From the NCBI GenBank assembly GCA_027017025.1, contig JALURH010000239.1, positions 1 through 19,052 on the forward strand: a DNA stretch of 19,052 bases, written 5' to 3'. Position numbers and translations under genes: made by a program. Below are positions 1 to 7,045 of this stretch, in pieces (the stretch's first letter is position 1; each line of letters begins with the position of its first letter). Source of the DNA: Thermofilaceae archaeon (lineage in GTDB: Archaea; Thermoproteota; Thermoprotei; Thermofilales; Thermofilaceae). The notes beneath the pieces are model-generated. The model was not told the origin of the DNA and made no database searches. It saw only the letters and a list, made by a program, of their open reading frames with translations.

Positions 1-90
1 GTTCTATGTATTGTACTTTTGTTCAATTAAATAACCTGAAATACATTGTATATTATTTGATTACTATCGATTGGCAAAATCTATACTCAA

Positions 91-100
91 AAATTTTATT
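91..100 (+). promoter_or_regulatory. Candidate TATA box for the DUF2193-like gene
   Basis: An A/T-rich element (AAATTTTATT) is centred about 37 nt before the ATG at 133 and about 28 nt before the alternative TTG at 124. Archaeal transcription normally starts about 25 nt after the TATA centre, so the transcript would begin near 120-124 and leave almost no leader. No ribosome site is visible before the start. The rest of 1-123 is A/T-rich and I see no gene in it. Confidence 0.45.
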
Positions 101-132
101 AGTAAAAATCTACATATTAATTCTTGATAAAC

Positions 133-1662
133 ATGTCTTCTATATCTCCTGAGGTTGCAAAAAAGATTGTCGAGGATCTTGTAGCTGCCCAGAAAGCAGA
201 TATAGAGGTTATAAGGGAGAAGAGAGGAACAACCTTCAAGGTATCTGATGCAGCCCCCTATGTTGAAGCCGTTAAGAAGATGAAGCCTCTCGAGGGAATG
301 AAGAAGGAAGTCATAGACCTACATGTAAACTCAGTTATTGCCCACTTCGAGATCCTAAAGGAGATTGCTAAGAATGAGACAATACTACCCAAAGATGACC
401 CATTTGTAGAGCATTACCAGACACCAGTTATACTAGAGATACTCTATGAGCTTGACCCTAAGTTCAGGGAGGCTGTTGAAACCTTCGTGAAGAGTTTCGA
501 TAAACCGGAGATTAAAGCCTTTATAGGCAAGGAAGCTATGCGGAAAGCTACAGGCTACTATGGCCCAGTATGTGTAGTTGACTTCGCAGTATCCGTAGGC
601 GGTATGCCCGGAATATTCGCTACAATACTAGACAAACTCGACATTGATAAGAAATATAAGGAAACTATTCTAGCGGCTAAAAGCTGGGGTATGAATACAT
701 CCTATGGCTTCGCCACTAAATTCATCGAGGCAGTGGAGGCTGGCAAGACGTTAACAGAGGCTGTTGATGCAGAGATAGCTAGGCTAAAGGAGATGTGGCT
801 CTCCCCAGTCGAGACGCAGGTAAAGGTTATGGAGGAAGCTAAGCACGAGAGCTTTGATCCAGCCGAGTACATGAAACGTTATAGATCTAGGTTAGAGCCC
901 TACGTTAAAGCAGCTTTCAACGCAGGTATACATCTAGGTAATATATGTGTTGTACCAGCCTACTGTGTAGGTGACGTTGGACACCATATTGCACAGTCGA
1001 TGTACAATATGGCTAAGGACGACGTTGTCTTCGCTATAATGGAGTCTGTAACCGGAGTCCTCGAGAAGACGCTGAATAAGCTACTTGAAGCAGGGAAACT
1101 TACAGACCCATACAAGATCCTGAGGGGAGCTACCGGCTCCTTAGCTGCAGCAACAACCTACATACTCGGCTTAGATGGCTTCACAGTACCTATGGTAATC
1201 GACCTCCTAGTTAAGAGATTCTATAACTTTGTACTCAAGTACCCGAAGAGGGGAGCTGCAGCGGAGCTACACAACGCGGACTTCATGGATATGCTAGTTA
1301 GGGGGGAGAAGATTATAGCTCCACCACCAATAGGTAAGGGCGGGAAGATATTCAAGGTAGATATTGATTTCACACCGATCAAGGAGAACCACGTACTACA
1401 GCACCCGGAGGAATATACCTATCCAGGTTGTGCAATAACGGTAAGATTCTCAGCATTAATGAGGCTAGCTGACTTCCCATGCCTACTTACAAGCGAGCCA
1501 GTTACAGCTACCGCAAACACATATATAGTAGCTCTATACCCCGAGAGGGTTATTTCGCCGCCACTAATATGTAAGGATTGTGCAGCTTCGAGACTACTTA
1601 CTGGTAGGAGATTCCACTGCTACTACAGGCTAGGGGTCACAAAAGAGCTCCCAATCTATTAA
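133..1662 (+). CDS. DUF2193-like conserved archaeal protein, cysteine-rich
   Basis: A 509-aa soluble protein with no signal peptide or clear membrane segment. From memory it resembles DUF2193, a family of unknown function known mainly from methanogens and some crenarchaea; I could not run a search. The N-terminal 250 residues are helical and charged. The C-terminal half carries many conserved-looking Cys and His residues: C272 and C278 followed by H284-H285, then C433, C450, a CxxC at C480/C483 and C496. These could bind a metal or Fe-S cluster, but this is inference. I chose ATG 133 (MSSISPEV) over the in-frame TTG at 124, because TTG adds only three residues and neither start has a ribosome site. 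The aquaporin gene follows after 31 nt, so the two are probably co-transcribed. Function unknown. Confidence 0.75.
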   Translation: MSSISPEVAKKIVEDLVAAQKADIEVIREKRGTTFKVSDAAPYVEAVKKMKPLEGMKKEVIDLHVNSVIAHFEILKEIAKNETILPKDDPFVEHYQTPVILEILYELDPKFREAVETFVKSFDKPEIKAFIGKEAMRKATGYYGPVCVVDFAVSVGGMPGIFATILDKLDIDKKYKETILAAKSWGMNTSYGFATKFIEAVEAGKTLTEAVDAEIARLKEMWLSPVETQVKVMEEAKHESFDPAEYMKRYRSRLEPYVKAAFNAGIHLGNICVVPAYCVGDVGHHIAQSMYNMAKDDVVFAIMESVTGVLEKTLNKLLEAGKLTDPYKILRGATGSLAAATTYILGLDGFTVPMVIDLLVKRFYNFVLKYPKRGAAAELHNADFMDMLVRGEKIIAPPPIGKGGKIFKVDIDFTPIKENHVLQHPEEYTYPGCAITVRFSALMRLADFPCLLTSEPVTATANTYIVALYPERVISPPLICKDCAASRLLTGRRFHCYYRLGVTKELPIY

Positions 1663-1673
1663 TCCTTTTTTTA
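1663..1673 (+). terminator. T-run terminator-like element after the DUF2193-like gene
   Basis: A run of seven T (1666-1672) follows the stop directly, inside AATCC-T7-ACC. Archaeal termination needs only such a T-tract. It lies just before the aquaporin ribosome site, so it may be a partial terminator that lowers aqpM expression relative to the first gene. A near copy follows aqpM. Confidence 0.4.
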
Positions 1674-1693
1674 CCTTTCCTGAGGTGAGTAGC

Positions 1694-2404
1694 ATGAGTG
1701 AATACACCTTAACACAGAGGTGCCTAGCTGAGCTCCTCGGCACATATATACTAGTCTTTATTGGCCCCGGAGCGGTTATAACGTTTGCATCAACCCTCGA
1801 GTTTGTATCGCCTGCCGCAGCTCTATTCGGTATAGGTTTCGCGTTCGCCATAGCGGTGGCGGTAGCAATATACACGGTTGGCCATATCTCCGGGTGCCAT
1901 ATTAACCCGGCCGTAACTATAGCTCTCGCAGTAATTAAGCGATTCCCGGCTAGTGAAGTAGTACCCTATATAGTTTCCCAGATAATTGGTGCTGTACTCG
2001 CTTCAGCAACCCACTATATTATCTATGGACCAGCGGTCGCCGGGAAGGTTTATTTTGGTCTAACTCTACCCGGCGATATCATAGGCGGTAACCCAGTGAT
2101 AGCATGTGTAAACGAGATAGTTATGACATTTATCCTAATGTTCACTATCATGGGTATAGCTGTATCGGGTAAAGCCCCGCAGGGATGGGCTGGATGGGGT
2201 ATAGGCCTCGTTGTTGGTGCATTGATTTGGTGGGGTGGCCCTATAAGCGGCACGTCCCTCAACCCAGCTAGAACCTTCGGTCCAGCACTTGTATCTGGTA
2301 ACTGGACAGCTCACTGGGTTTACTGGGTTGGACCAATAGTTGGTGCAATTATTGGTGCAGTAATCTACGAGTACCTGTTTATTAAGGCGCCTGAAAAACA
2401 ATAA
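1694..2404 (+). CDS. aqpM: AqpM-type aquaporin (MIP family)
   Basis: A 236-aa six-helix channel of the inner membrane with both pore signatures: HINPAVT (NPA at 71-73) and SLNPARTF (NPA at 190-192). From memory it aligns closely with AqpM of Methanothermobacter, a water channel with some glycerol permeation, in the SGCHINPAVTI, EVVPYI, TIMGIAV and NPARTFGP segments. By that alignment the selectivity-filter residues are F51, I178, T187 and R193; AqpM has F, I, S and R, so one position differs. I chose ATG 1694 because GAGGTGAG (1682-1689) is a good ribosome site for it; the upstream in-frame GTG at 1685 lies inside that site. Co-transcription with the DUF2193-like gene is likely. The physiological substrate (water, glycerol or small gases) is not set by sequence. 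Confidence 0.95.
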   Translation: MSEYTLTQRCLAELLGTYILVFIGPGAVITFASTLEFVSPAAALFGIGFAFAIAVAVAIYTVGHISGCHINPAVTIALAVIKRFPASEVVPYIVSQIIGAVLASATHYIIYGPAVAGKVYFGLTLPGDIIGGNPVIACVNEIVMTFILMFTIMGIAVSGKAPQGWAGWGIGLVVGALIWWGGPISGTSLNPARTFGPALVSGNWTAHWVYWVGPIVGAIIGAVIYEYLFIKAPEKQ

Positions 2405-2408
2405 ATTA

Positions 2409-2421
2409 ATTCCTTTTTTAC
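2409..2421 (+). terminator. T-run terminator-like element after aqpM
   Basis: A run of six T (2414-2419) sits in ATTCC-T6-ACC a few bases after the aqpM stop. It is nearly the same as the element after the preceding gene. Confidence 0.45.
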
Positions 2422-2459
2422 CAGTTTTCTTCTCTGTATGAATACCTCTAGCTATCAGC

Positions 2460-2558
2460 TTAATTTTCTCTCGTAAGTTTCATAGGTTTCGAAAAATAAT
2501 CTATGTCGTGTATAGGCAATTCTATATGGTAGTGGGAGAGGAACATAACCGCTGCCAT
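2460..2558 (-). CDS. Possible 32-aa small ORF divergent from the helicase gene
   Basis: In the 214-nt gap between aqpM and the helicase the minus strand holds an ATG-started 32-aa frame (begins MAAVMFLSHYH, ends KLTREN, stop TAA). An A/T-rich TATA-like stretch (about 2579-2592 on the complementary strand) lies about 28 nt upstream, which would make it leaderless and divergent from the helicase. The same register is also open on the plus strand, so chance is a real alternative. No family recognised. Confidence 0.2.
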   Translation of the reverse strand: MAAVMFLSHYHIELPIHDIDYFSKPMKLTREN

Positions 2559-2581
2559 TATCTTAATTATCCACTAAGTTT

Positions 2582-2592
2582 TTAGTATAATA
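2582..2592 (+). promoter_or_regulatory. Candidate TATA box for the helicase gene
   Basis: TTAGTATAATA is centred about 32 nt before the ATG at 2619. The spacing fits a leaderless or near-leaderless transcript, and no convincing ribosome site precedes the start. Confidence 0.4.
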
Positions 2593-2618
2593 CGCTCTAT
2601 CTAGCTTAGAGATCACTA

Positions 2619-5408
2619 ATGTCTACGCATGACATACTAGATAGGCTTCACCCGAGAGTCAAGAGGCTTTGGGTAGAGAGGTTCACAGAGTTTACTCCGC
2701 CGCAGAAGGAGGCAATACCTCATATACTTACTGGGAGGAATGTACTCATAGTATCTCCTACTGGAACAGGCAAAACAGAAGCGGCTTTTCTCCCGATAGT
2801 TTCTCAACTTATGGAGGTGGGAAATGGAGGCATTAAAGTCATATATATTACTCCACTGAGAACCCTAAATAGAGACCTATTGGATAGACTTGAGTGGTGG
2901 ACCCTGAAACTTGACCTACGTTTATCTGTTAGGCATGGAGATACTTCGCCTAGTGAACGCAGAATACAGGCTCTTAAACCACCAGATATATTGATTACTA
3001 CACCCGAGACTTTCCAGTTGCTACTAGTAGGTGGTAGATTAAGACAACATATTCAGAGCCTAAAGTGGATTATAGTTGATGAGGTGCACGAAGTTGCCGA
3101 TAGTAAGCGTGGTGTTCAGTTAGCCTTACTCCTTGAGAAAGCTAGGAAAATTATTGGTAGAGATTTCCAGATAGTTGGGTTATCTGCTACCGTCGGGAAC
3201 CCTGAGGAAGTAGCTGCGTTTATTACAGGGGTTGGAAGGGAGTGTAGAGTAGTCTATACTCCCGTAGCTAAACTACTTAAGGTAAGTGTCGTGTGGCCTA
3301 ATGTTGAGGAGGAGGATTATGTTCTAGCAGAGAAACTTATGGTTCCAGTAGATCTAGCTGCTAGGCTGCGCTACATCAGGGAAGCTGTGGAGCATTATGG
3401 TAGTGTACTTATATTTTCTAACACTAGGCCTACAGTCGAGGTCCTGGGGAGTAGGCTCAAGCTCTGGGATATAAAATTCCCAGTATATGTCCACCACGGG
3501 AGTCTTTCACAGGAGGAGAGGGTGAGAATCGAAGAGATGTTTAGGGGAGGTAAAATAAAGGGTGTTATCTGTACCTCCTCGATGGAGCTTGGGATAGATA
3601 TTGGTCACGTGAATTTCGTTATCCAGTATAACTCACCTAGGGAAGTTAGGAGGCTAGTGCAGAGAATAGGTAGGTCTGGTCACCGCATTGGGAGGGTTAG
3701 CAAAGGCGTTATACTTGTAGGGGATAGCGATAATGCCCTAGAATCAATTGTTCTAGTAGATCTCCTGGAAGAGGAAAGTATTGAGCCATCAATACCTCCG
3801 GAAAAGCCCTACGATGTTCTAGCACATGAAATAGTTGGTTTTGCTATAAGTGGCATGTATAGTGTGGAGGAGATTTACCAGCTAGCGAGGAGAACAATTC
3901 CCTATAGGGATTTAGGGCAGGAAGAATTTGGAGAGGTTGTGAAGTTTCTAGAGGATATTGGGTTAATAAGGGTAAGAGGTGGATACGTTAGGCCAGCTGG
4001 TAGGAGGAGCTACGAGTATTTCTACCAGGTATTATCTATGATACCTGAGGTAAAGCAGTACGAAGTTATTGAGAAAGAAGAGAGCGCTTTTGTAGGTTTT
4101 CTCGACGATTTCTTTGTTGCTGAGTATTGTGAGCCGGGTGCAAGATTTATTATGGCTGGTAGACCGTGGGAAGTGGTATCCCTAACAGAAAATGTTGTTT
4201 ATGTTAGGCCTATAGATGACTATAAGAGTGCTATACCAAGCTGGGTTGGTGAAGAAATCCCGGTTCCATTCCACGTAGCACAGAGGGTTGGTGAAATTAG
4301 GGGTATTGTTGAGGAGTTTGCGAAGAAACACTTTAGTTTGAGGGAGGTAGCGGAAACTATTTCATCGAGATATAGCGTAGGTGTTGAAACAATGGAGAAA
4401 GCTATACGAAGTACCTATCAGATGGCTAGAGAAGGTCTACCTGTCCCTACGGATAGGAGAGTAGTGGTTGAGGAAGCTGAAGATATCATAGTTGTGCATG
4501 CCCACTTTGGTAATAGGGTTAACAGAGCTCTTGGTAAATACCTATCTTATAGGATTTCGAGGCTATTCGGTCTGCCTGTATATGTGTCCGAGAAGCCCTA
4601 TAGGATTCTACTGAGGGCGGATGGAGTTAGTATAGAGGAGGTTAAGACTATATTGGAGGGTACAACTATTGAGGCTTTCAGGAAACACATTGTAAAGGCT
4701 GTCGAAGATAGCCGCTTGTTTAGGTGGAGACTTCAGCAGGTTGCTAGAAAAATGGGTGTCATAGAGCCTGGAACTACCTTAGGTAGGGGGGATATCGAGA
4801 AAATAGTTCTCTCCCTTAGGGATACTCCGCCCTACAGAGAGGCCTTGAAAGAGGTTCTCTATAGAGATATGGATTTAGAGAATGCTCTTAAAGTGATCAA
4901 GAGGATTCAGAGTAGAGAAATAGAGATTAAGTGTATTAGAGGACCCACGAGTTTAACATTAGAGCACTATAGGTACTTAAGTGAATACTTGGAGCCTGTT
5001 TCACCCGACAAGAGGGATATGATTAGATTAGTATTGTTCAAGACTAAGCTACTATCGAGTTTTATTTCTCTTGGTTGTTTAGATTGTGGCTACGTTTGGA
5101 GTTCCCCTATTGCTGAGATAGAGAGGCTTGAATGTCCGGTCTGTTTCTCAGAAAGATTAGTTTTCGACACTAAGGGTGAAAGAGACATAAGTTTAAGACT
5201 TAAGAGGTGCAAGAAAGCTAGGGGTAAGGGCTGTAGAAATTTCTGGAATAGCCTAAAGTTGCTACAAGAGTATGGTCTAGGAGCTATCTTAGCTAGAGCT
5301 GCAGGTTTTAGCTTCAGAGAGATATCGGATATAGCTAGATACTATAATGGGGATATTAACTCGTTTATAAGGAGGCTATGGTTGATGCAACATAGGAGGA
5401 GAAAATAG
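2619..5408 (+). CDS. Large SF2 helicase of the Lhr / ASH-Ski2 type with C-terminal zinc finger
   Basis: A 929-aa ATP-dependent nucleic-acid helicase. All SF2 motifs are present: Q motif around F25-TPPQ29, Walker A SPTGTGKT (46-53), DEVH (154-157), SAT (189-191), FSNTR near 266-270, and QRIGRSGHR (348-356). The HHGSLSQEER stretch near 292-301 is typical of Lhr-like enzymes. After the motor comes a long winged-helix and accessory region. Near residues 819-842 there are two CxxC pairs (CLDC and CPVC), likely a zinc finger, and C864 and C872 follow further on. Archaeal Lhr proteins act in DNA repair and RNA processing; ASH-Ski2 is tied to the RNA-decay machinery. I favour ASH-Ski2 because of the zinc finger, but the subfamily call is inference. 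It is transcribed alone and converges on the SMC operon. Confidence 0.93.
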   Translation: MSTHDILDRLHPRVKRLWVERFTEFTPPQKEAIPHILTGRNVLIVSPTGTGKTEAAFLPIVSQLMEVGNGGIKVIYITPLRTLNRDLLDRLEWWTLKLDLRLSVRHGDTSPSERRIQALKPPDILITTPETFQLLLVGGRLRQHIQSLKWIIVDEVHEVADSKRGVQLALLLEKARKIIGRDFQIVGLSATVGNPEEVAAFITGVGRECRVVYTPVAKLLKVSVVWPNVEEEDYVLAEKLMVPVDLAARLRYIREAVEHYGSVLIFSNTRPTVEVLGSRLKLWDIKFPVYVHHGSLSQEERVRIEEMFRGGKIKGVICTSSMELGIDIGHVNFVIQYNSPREVRRLVQRIGRSGHRIGRVSKGVILVGDSDNALESIVLVDLLEEESIEPSIPPEKPYDVLAHEIVGFAISGMYSVEEIYQLARRTIPYRDLGQEEFGEVVKFLEDIGLIRVRGGYVRPAGRRSYEYFYQVLSMIPEVKQYEVIEKEESAFVGFLDDFFVAEYCEPGARFIMAGRPWEVVSLTENVVYVRPIDDYKSAIPSWVGEEIPVPFHVAQRVGEIRGIVEEFAKKHFSLREVAETISSRYSVGVETMEKAIRSTYQMAREGLPVPTDRRVVVEEAEDIIVVHAHFGNRVNRALGKYLSYRISRLFGLPVYVSEKPYRILLRADGVSIEEVKTILEGTTIEAFRKHIVKAVEDSRLFRWRLQQVARKMGVIEPGTTLGRGDIEKIVLSLRDTPPYREALKEVLYRDMDLENALKVIKRIQSREIEIKCIRGPTSLTLEHYRYLSEYLEPVSPDKRDMIRLVLFKTKLLSSFISLGCLDCGYVWSSPIAEIERLECPVCFSERLVFDTKGERDISLRLKRCKKARGKGCRNFWNSLKLLQEYGLGAILARAAGFSFREISDIARYYNGDINSFIRRLWLMQHRRRK

Positions 5409-5478
5409 GTGTAAAATTCTCTCCAGTAAAATAGACACCGCTATATTCTACCATAGTCCTTAGAGATAATAGGTAAAG

Positions 5479-5643
5479 CTAGATCCTATATCTTCCTGTA
5501 TCCAATTTTTCTACATATCTCATGCATCTCCTTTTCGATAACAAGATTATTTGGAGTCCCCCCTTTGTTTCAGCCAAGATCGAGGCTAGCTTCACTGCGG
5601 TTTCTAGATCTAGAGGTTTGAGGTCTATAATACCATACTTAGG
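5479..5643 (-). pseudogene. Possible decayed ORF fragment downstream of the SMC operon
   Basis: The 353-nt convergent gap (5409-5761) has no intact gene. On the minus strand a 54-codon open frame (begins PKYGIIDLKP, ends LDTGRYRI, stop TAG) has natural-looking composition, but an in-frame TAG sits directly upstream and there is no ATG; the first possible start is a GTG at 5595, giving 38 aa. It lies in the same direction as, and about 120 nt beyond, the SMC operon, so it may be the tail of a lost gene. A 6-bp inverted repeat (AGGTAG 5654-5659 with CTACCT 5671-5676) lies just upstream. No homology recognised. Confidence 0.25.
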
Positions 5644-5761
5644 CTAAAAGTTTAGGTAGAAACTTTTATCCTACCTCGAAGATTAGAGTATAACAAGCAT
5701 ATACTTCTGATAGAATGAAGTGGTAGGGATAAATGGAACAAAATACCTCTTAATGCTAGAA

Positions 5762-6304
5762 CTATACCTTTAACCCTAGGATTTTGCCAAAATCCACCTC
5801 TATCTTAGATCTCCACCCTATAGCTATCACATCCCCCTCTTCCTCTAGATAGCCAAGTTTAACTAGTCTCTCAAGTGTATAGTTTACTCTCCATTTCCCA
5901 AATTTAGAGTATAGTACTTCTATAAGCTCCTTTCTCGGAGCCTTTCCATCCCTAGAGAGTAGGTAGAGTAAGGATACCGAGAGCATAGCGATATCATCTA
6001 TCCTCCACCCAGACGTCTTAAGTTCCTGTAGCGTAGGCGGCTCCTTCAGTACGGGGATGAAGATAGCTCTCCTAAGGACAGCACTATCTGCGTCAAAACT
6101 AAGTACATTACCTTTCTCATCAACTACCTTAATAGTTATACCGAGATTCCCTAGATAATTATTCAGTGCCTTAACTACCTCGATATAGTTTTCTCCAAGG
6201 AACTTCCTTAGTTCCCAACCCTTCACTCCAGGCTTTCCTCTACTCCTAAATAGGAGGATCCTAGCAGCTTTCCTAATCTTAGATTGAGGTACTCTAGTTT
6301 GCAT
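5762..6304 (-). CDS. Tandem winged-helix protein, kite-like (MAGE/Nse3- or ScpB-like) SMC partner
   Basis: A 180-aa protein, third gene of the SMC operon. Two winged-helix-like units are visible: residues about 9-67 (helices, then GITIKVVDEKGN as a wing) and about 104-168 (LLYLLSRDGKAPRKELIEVL, then a recognition-type helix and LGYLEEE). This layout matches the kite proteins that bind kleisins in SMC complexes. The order of features, down to a final GWRSKIEVD stretch, recalls the MAGE domain of Nse3, which ends in WGPRA..E. The match is from memory and weak at the residue level. Its ATG overlaps the end of the preceding gene by 11 nt, so translation is probably coupled; no strong ribosome site is seen. 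An ordinary DNA-binding regulator is the main alternative. Confidence 0.85.
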   Translation of the reverse strand: MQTRVPQSKIRKAARILLFRSRGKPGVKGWELRKFLGENYIEVVKALNNYLGNLGITIKVVDEKGNVLSFDADSAVLRRAIFIPVLKEPPTLQELKTSGWRIDDIAMLSVSLLYLLSRDGKAPRKELIEVLYSKFGKWRVNYTLERLVKLGYLEEEGDVIAIGWRSKIEVDFGKILGLKV

Positions 6305-7040
6305 CAGCTACAACCCCGAATGGTATAACTACTGATTGGTAGTCACCATCTTCGCAGGCTTTAACTATATAATATTTTTCCTCTAGGGGGTTATAGTATA
6401 GGCTAATTTTCCCTGTAGTAGCTAGGTATGATACAGCGTAGGCTCTTAGGAAGCTCCTAAATATATCTCTATCTCTAACTACATCAAGGTAGTCAATAAC
6501 CTTGCTATGTTTAATATGCCTAAGTATCTTCTCCTCAACTTCTCTAATAATCTCCCTCAAATCGATTCTTGCAAGTAAACCTAGCTCCTTAAGATCCTTC
6601 TCAGTAGCTACCTCAACTCTCTGTTCTCTTAATTCCTCTAGTGAATATCTCTTCCTAGTGGAAAGATAGTTTAATCCCCTCAATACATCTATCCAAGTTA
6701 CTTGTTCCAGTTCAACTATTGGGTGTAATGCTCCCGCGAGCTCCTTTGCAAGTTCTTCTTTAGAGAGTGTAGATATCTTAAGTAGAGCTATAAAGGGACC
6801 TAATACCAACATCGATGTTCTCCCTATAACCCATCTCTCCTGTTCCTTGATGATATTAGCTAATTGCTCAAGGATCTCAGCATCAATTATTAAGTCCTCA
6901 TCCGACAATTCTGGAAGAATCTTTCTAAGTTCTTCAATAAAATATTTGATATCTATCTTGAATGGATCGGATGCTTTGCGGAAGCTCTCCGTAAGCTCTT
7001 CTAATAGCTCCCTAAGTCTTACTCGAGCGTTTACACTCAT
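6294..7040 (-). CDS. Kleisin-like helical protein, ScpA-like
   Basis: A 248-aa soluble protein, second gene of the SMC operon. The N-terminal 130 residues are helical, with a DPFKIDI segment (25-31) followed by long helices; archaeal ScpA proteins have a similar DPWDIDI-type element before their SMC-neck-binding helices. The C-terminal part (about 187-228: DIFRSFLRAYAV, then TGKISLYYNP and YYIVK) looks like the winged helix with which ScpA binds the SMC head. So a kleisin role is plausible, but it rests on layout and operon position rather than a firm match. I chose ATG 7040 over the in-frame GTG at 7049: AGGTGA lies 6 nt before this ATG and overlaps the SMC gene's own TGA stop, a clear sign of translational coupling. 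Confidence 0.85.
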   Translation of the reverse strand: MSVNARVRLRELLEELTESFRKASDPFKIDIKYFIEELRKILPELSDEDLIIDAEILEQLANIIKEQERWVIGRTSMLVLGPFIALLKISTLSKEELAKELAGALHPIVELEQVTWIDVLRGLNYLSTRKRYSLEELREQRVEVATEKDLKELGLLARIDLREIIREVEEKILRHIKHSKVIDYLDVVRDRDIFRSFLRAYAVSYLATTGKISLYYNPLEEKYYIVKACEDGDYQSVVIPFGVVADAN

Positions 7041-7045
7041 ATAAT

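Noticed and set aside
1685..1693. GTG 1685 as the aquaporin start
   Set aside because: The GTG lies inside the GAGGTGAG ribosome site that serves ATG 1694.
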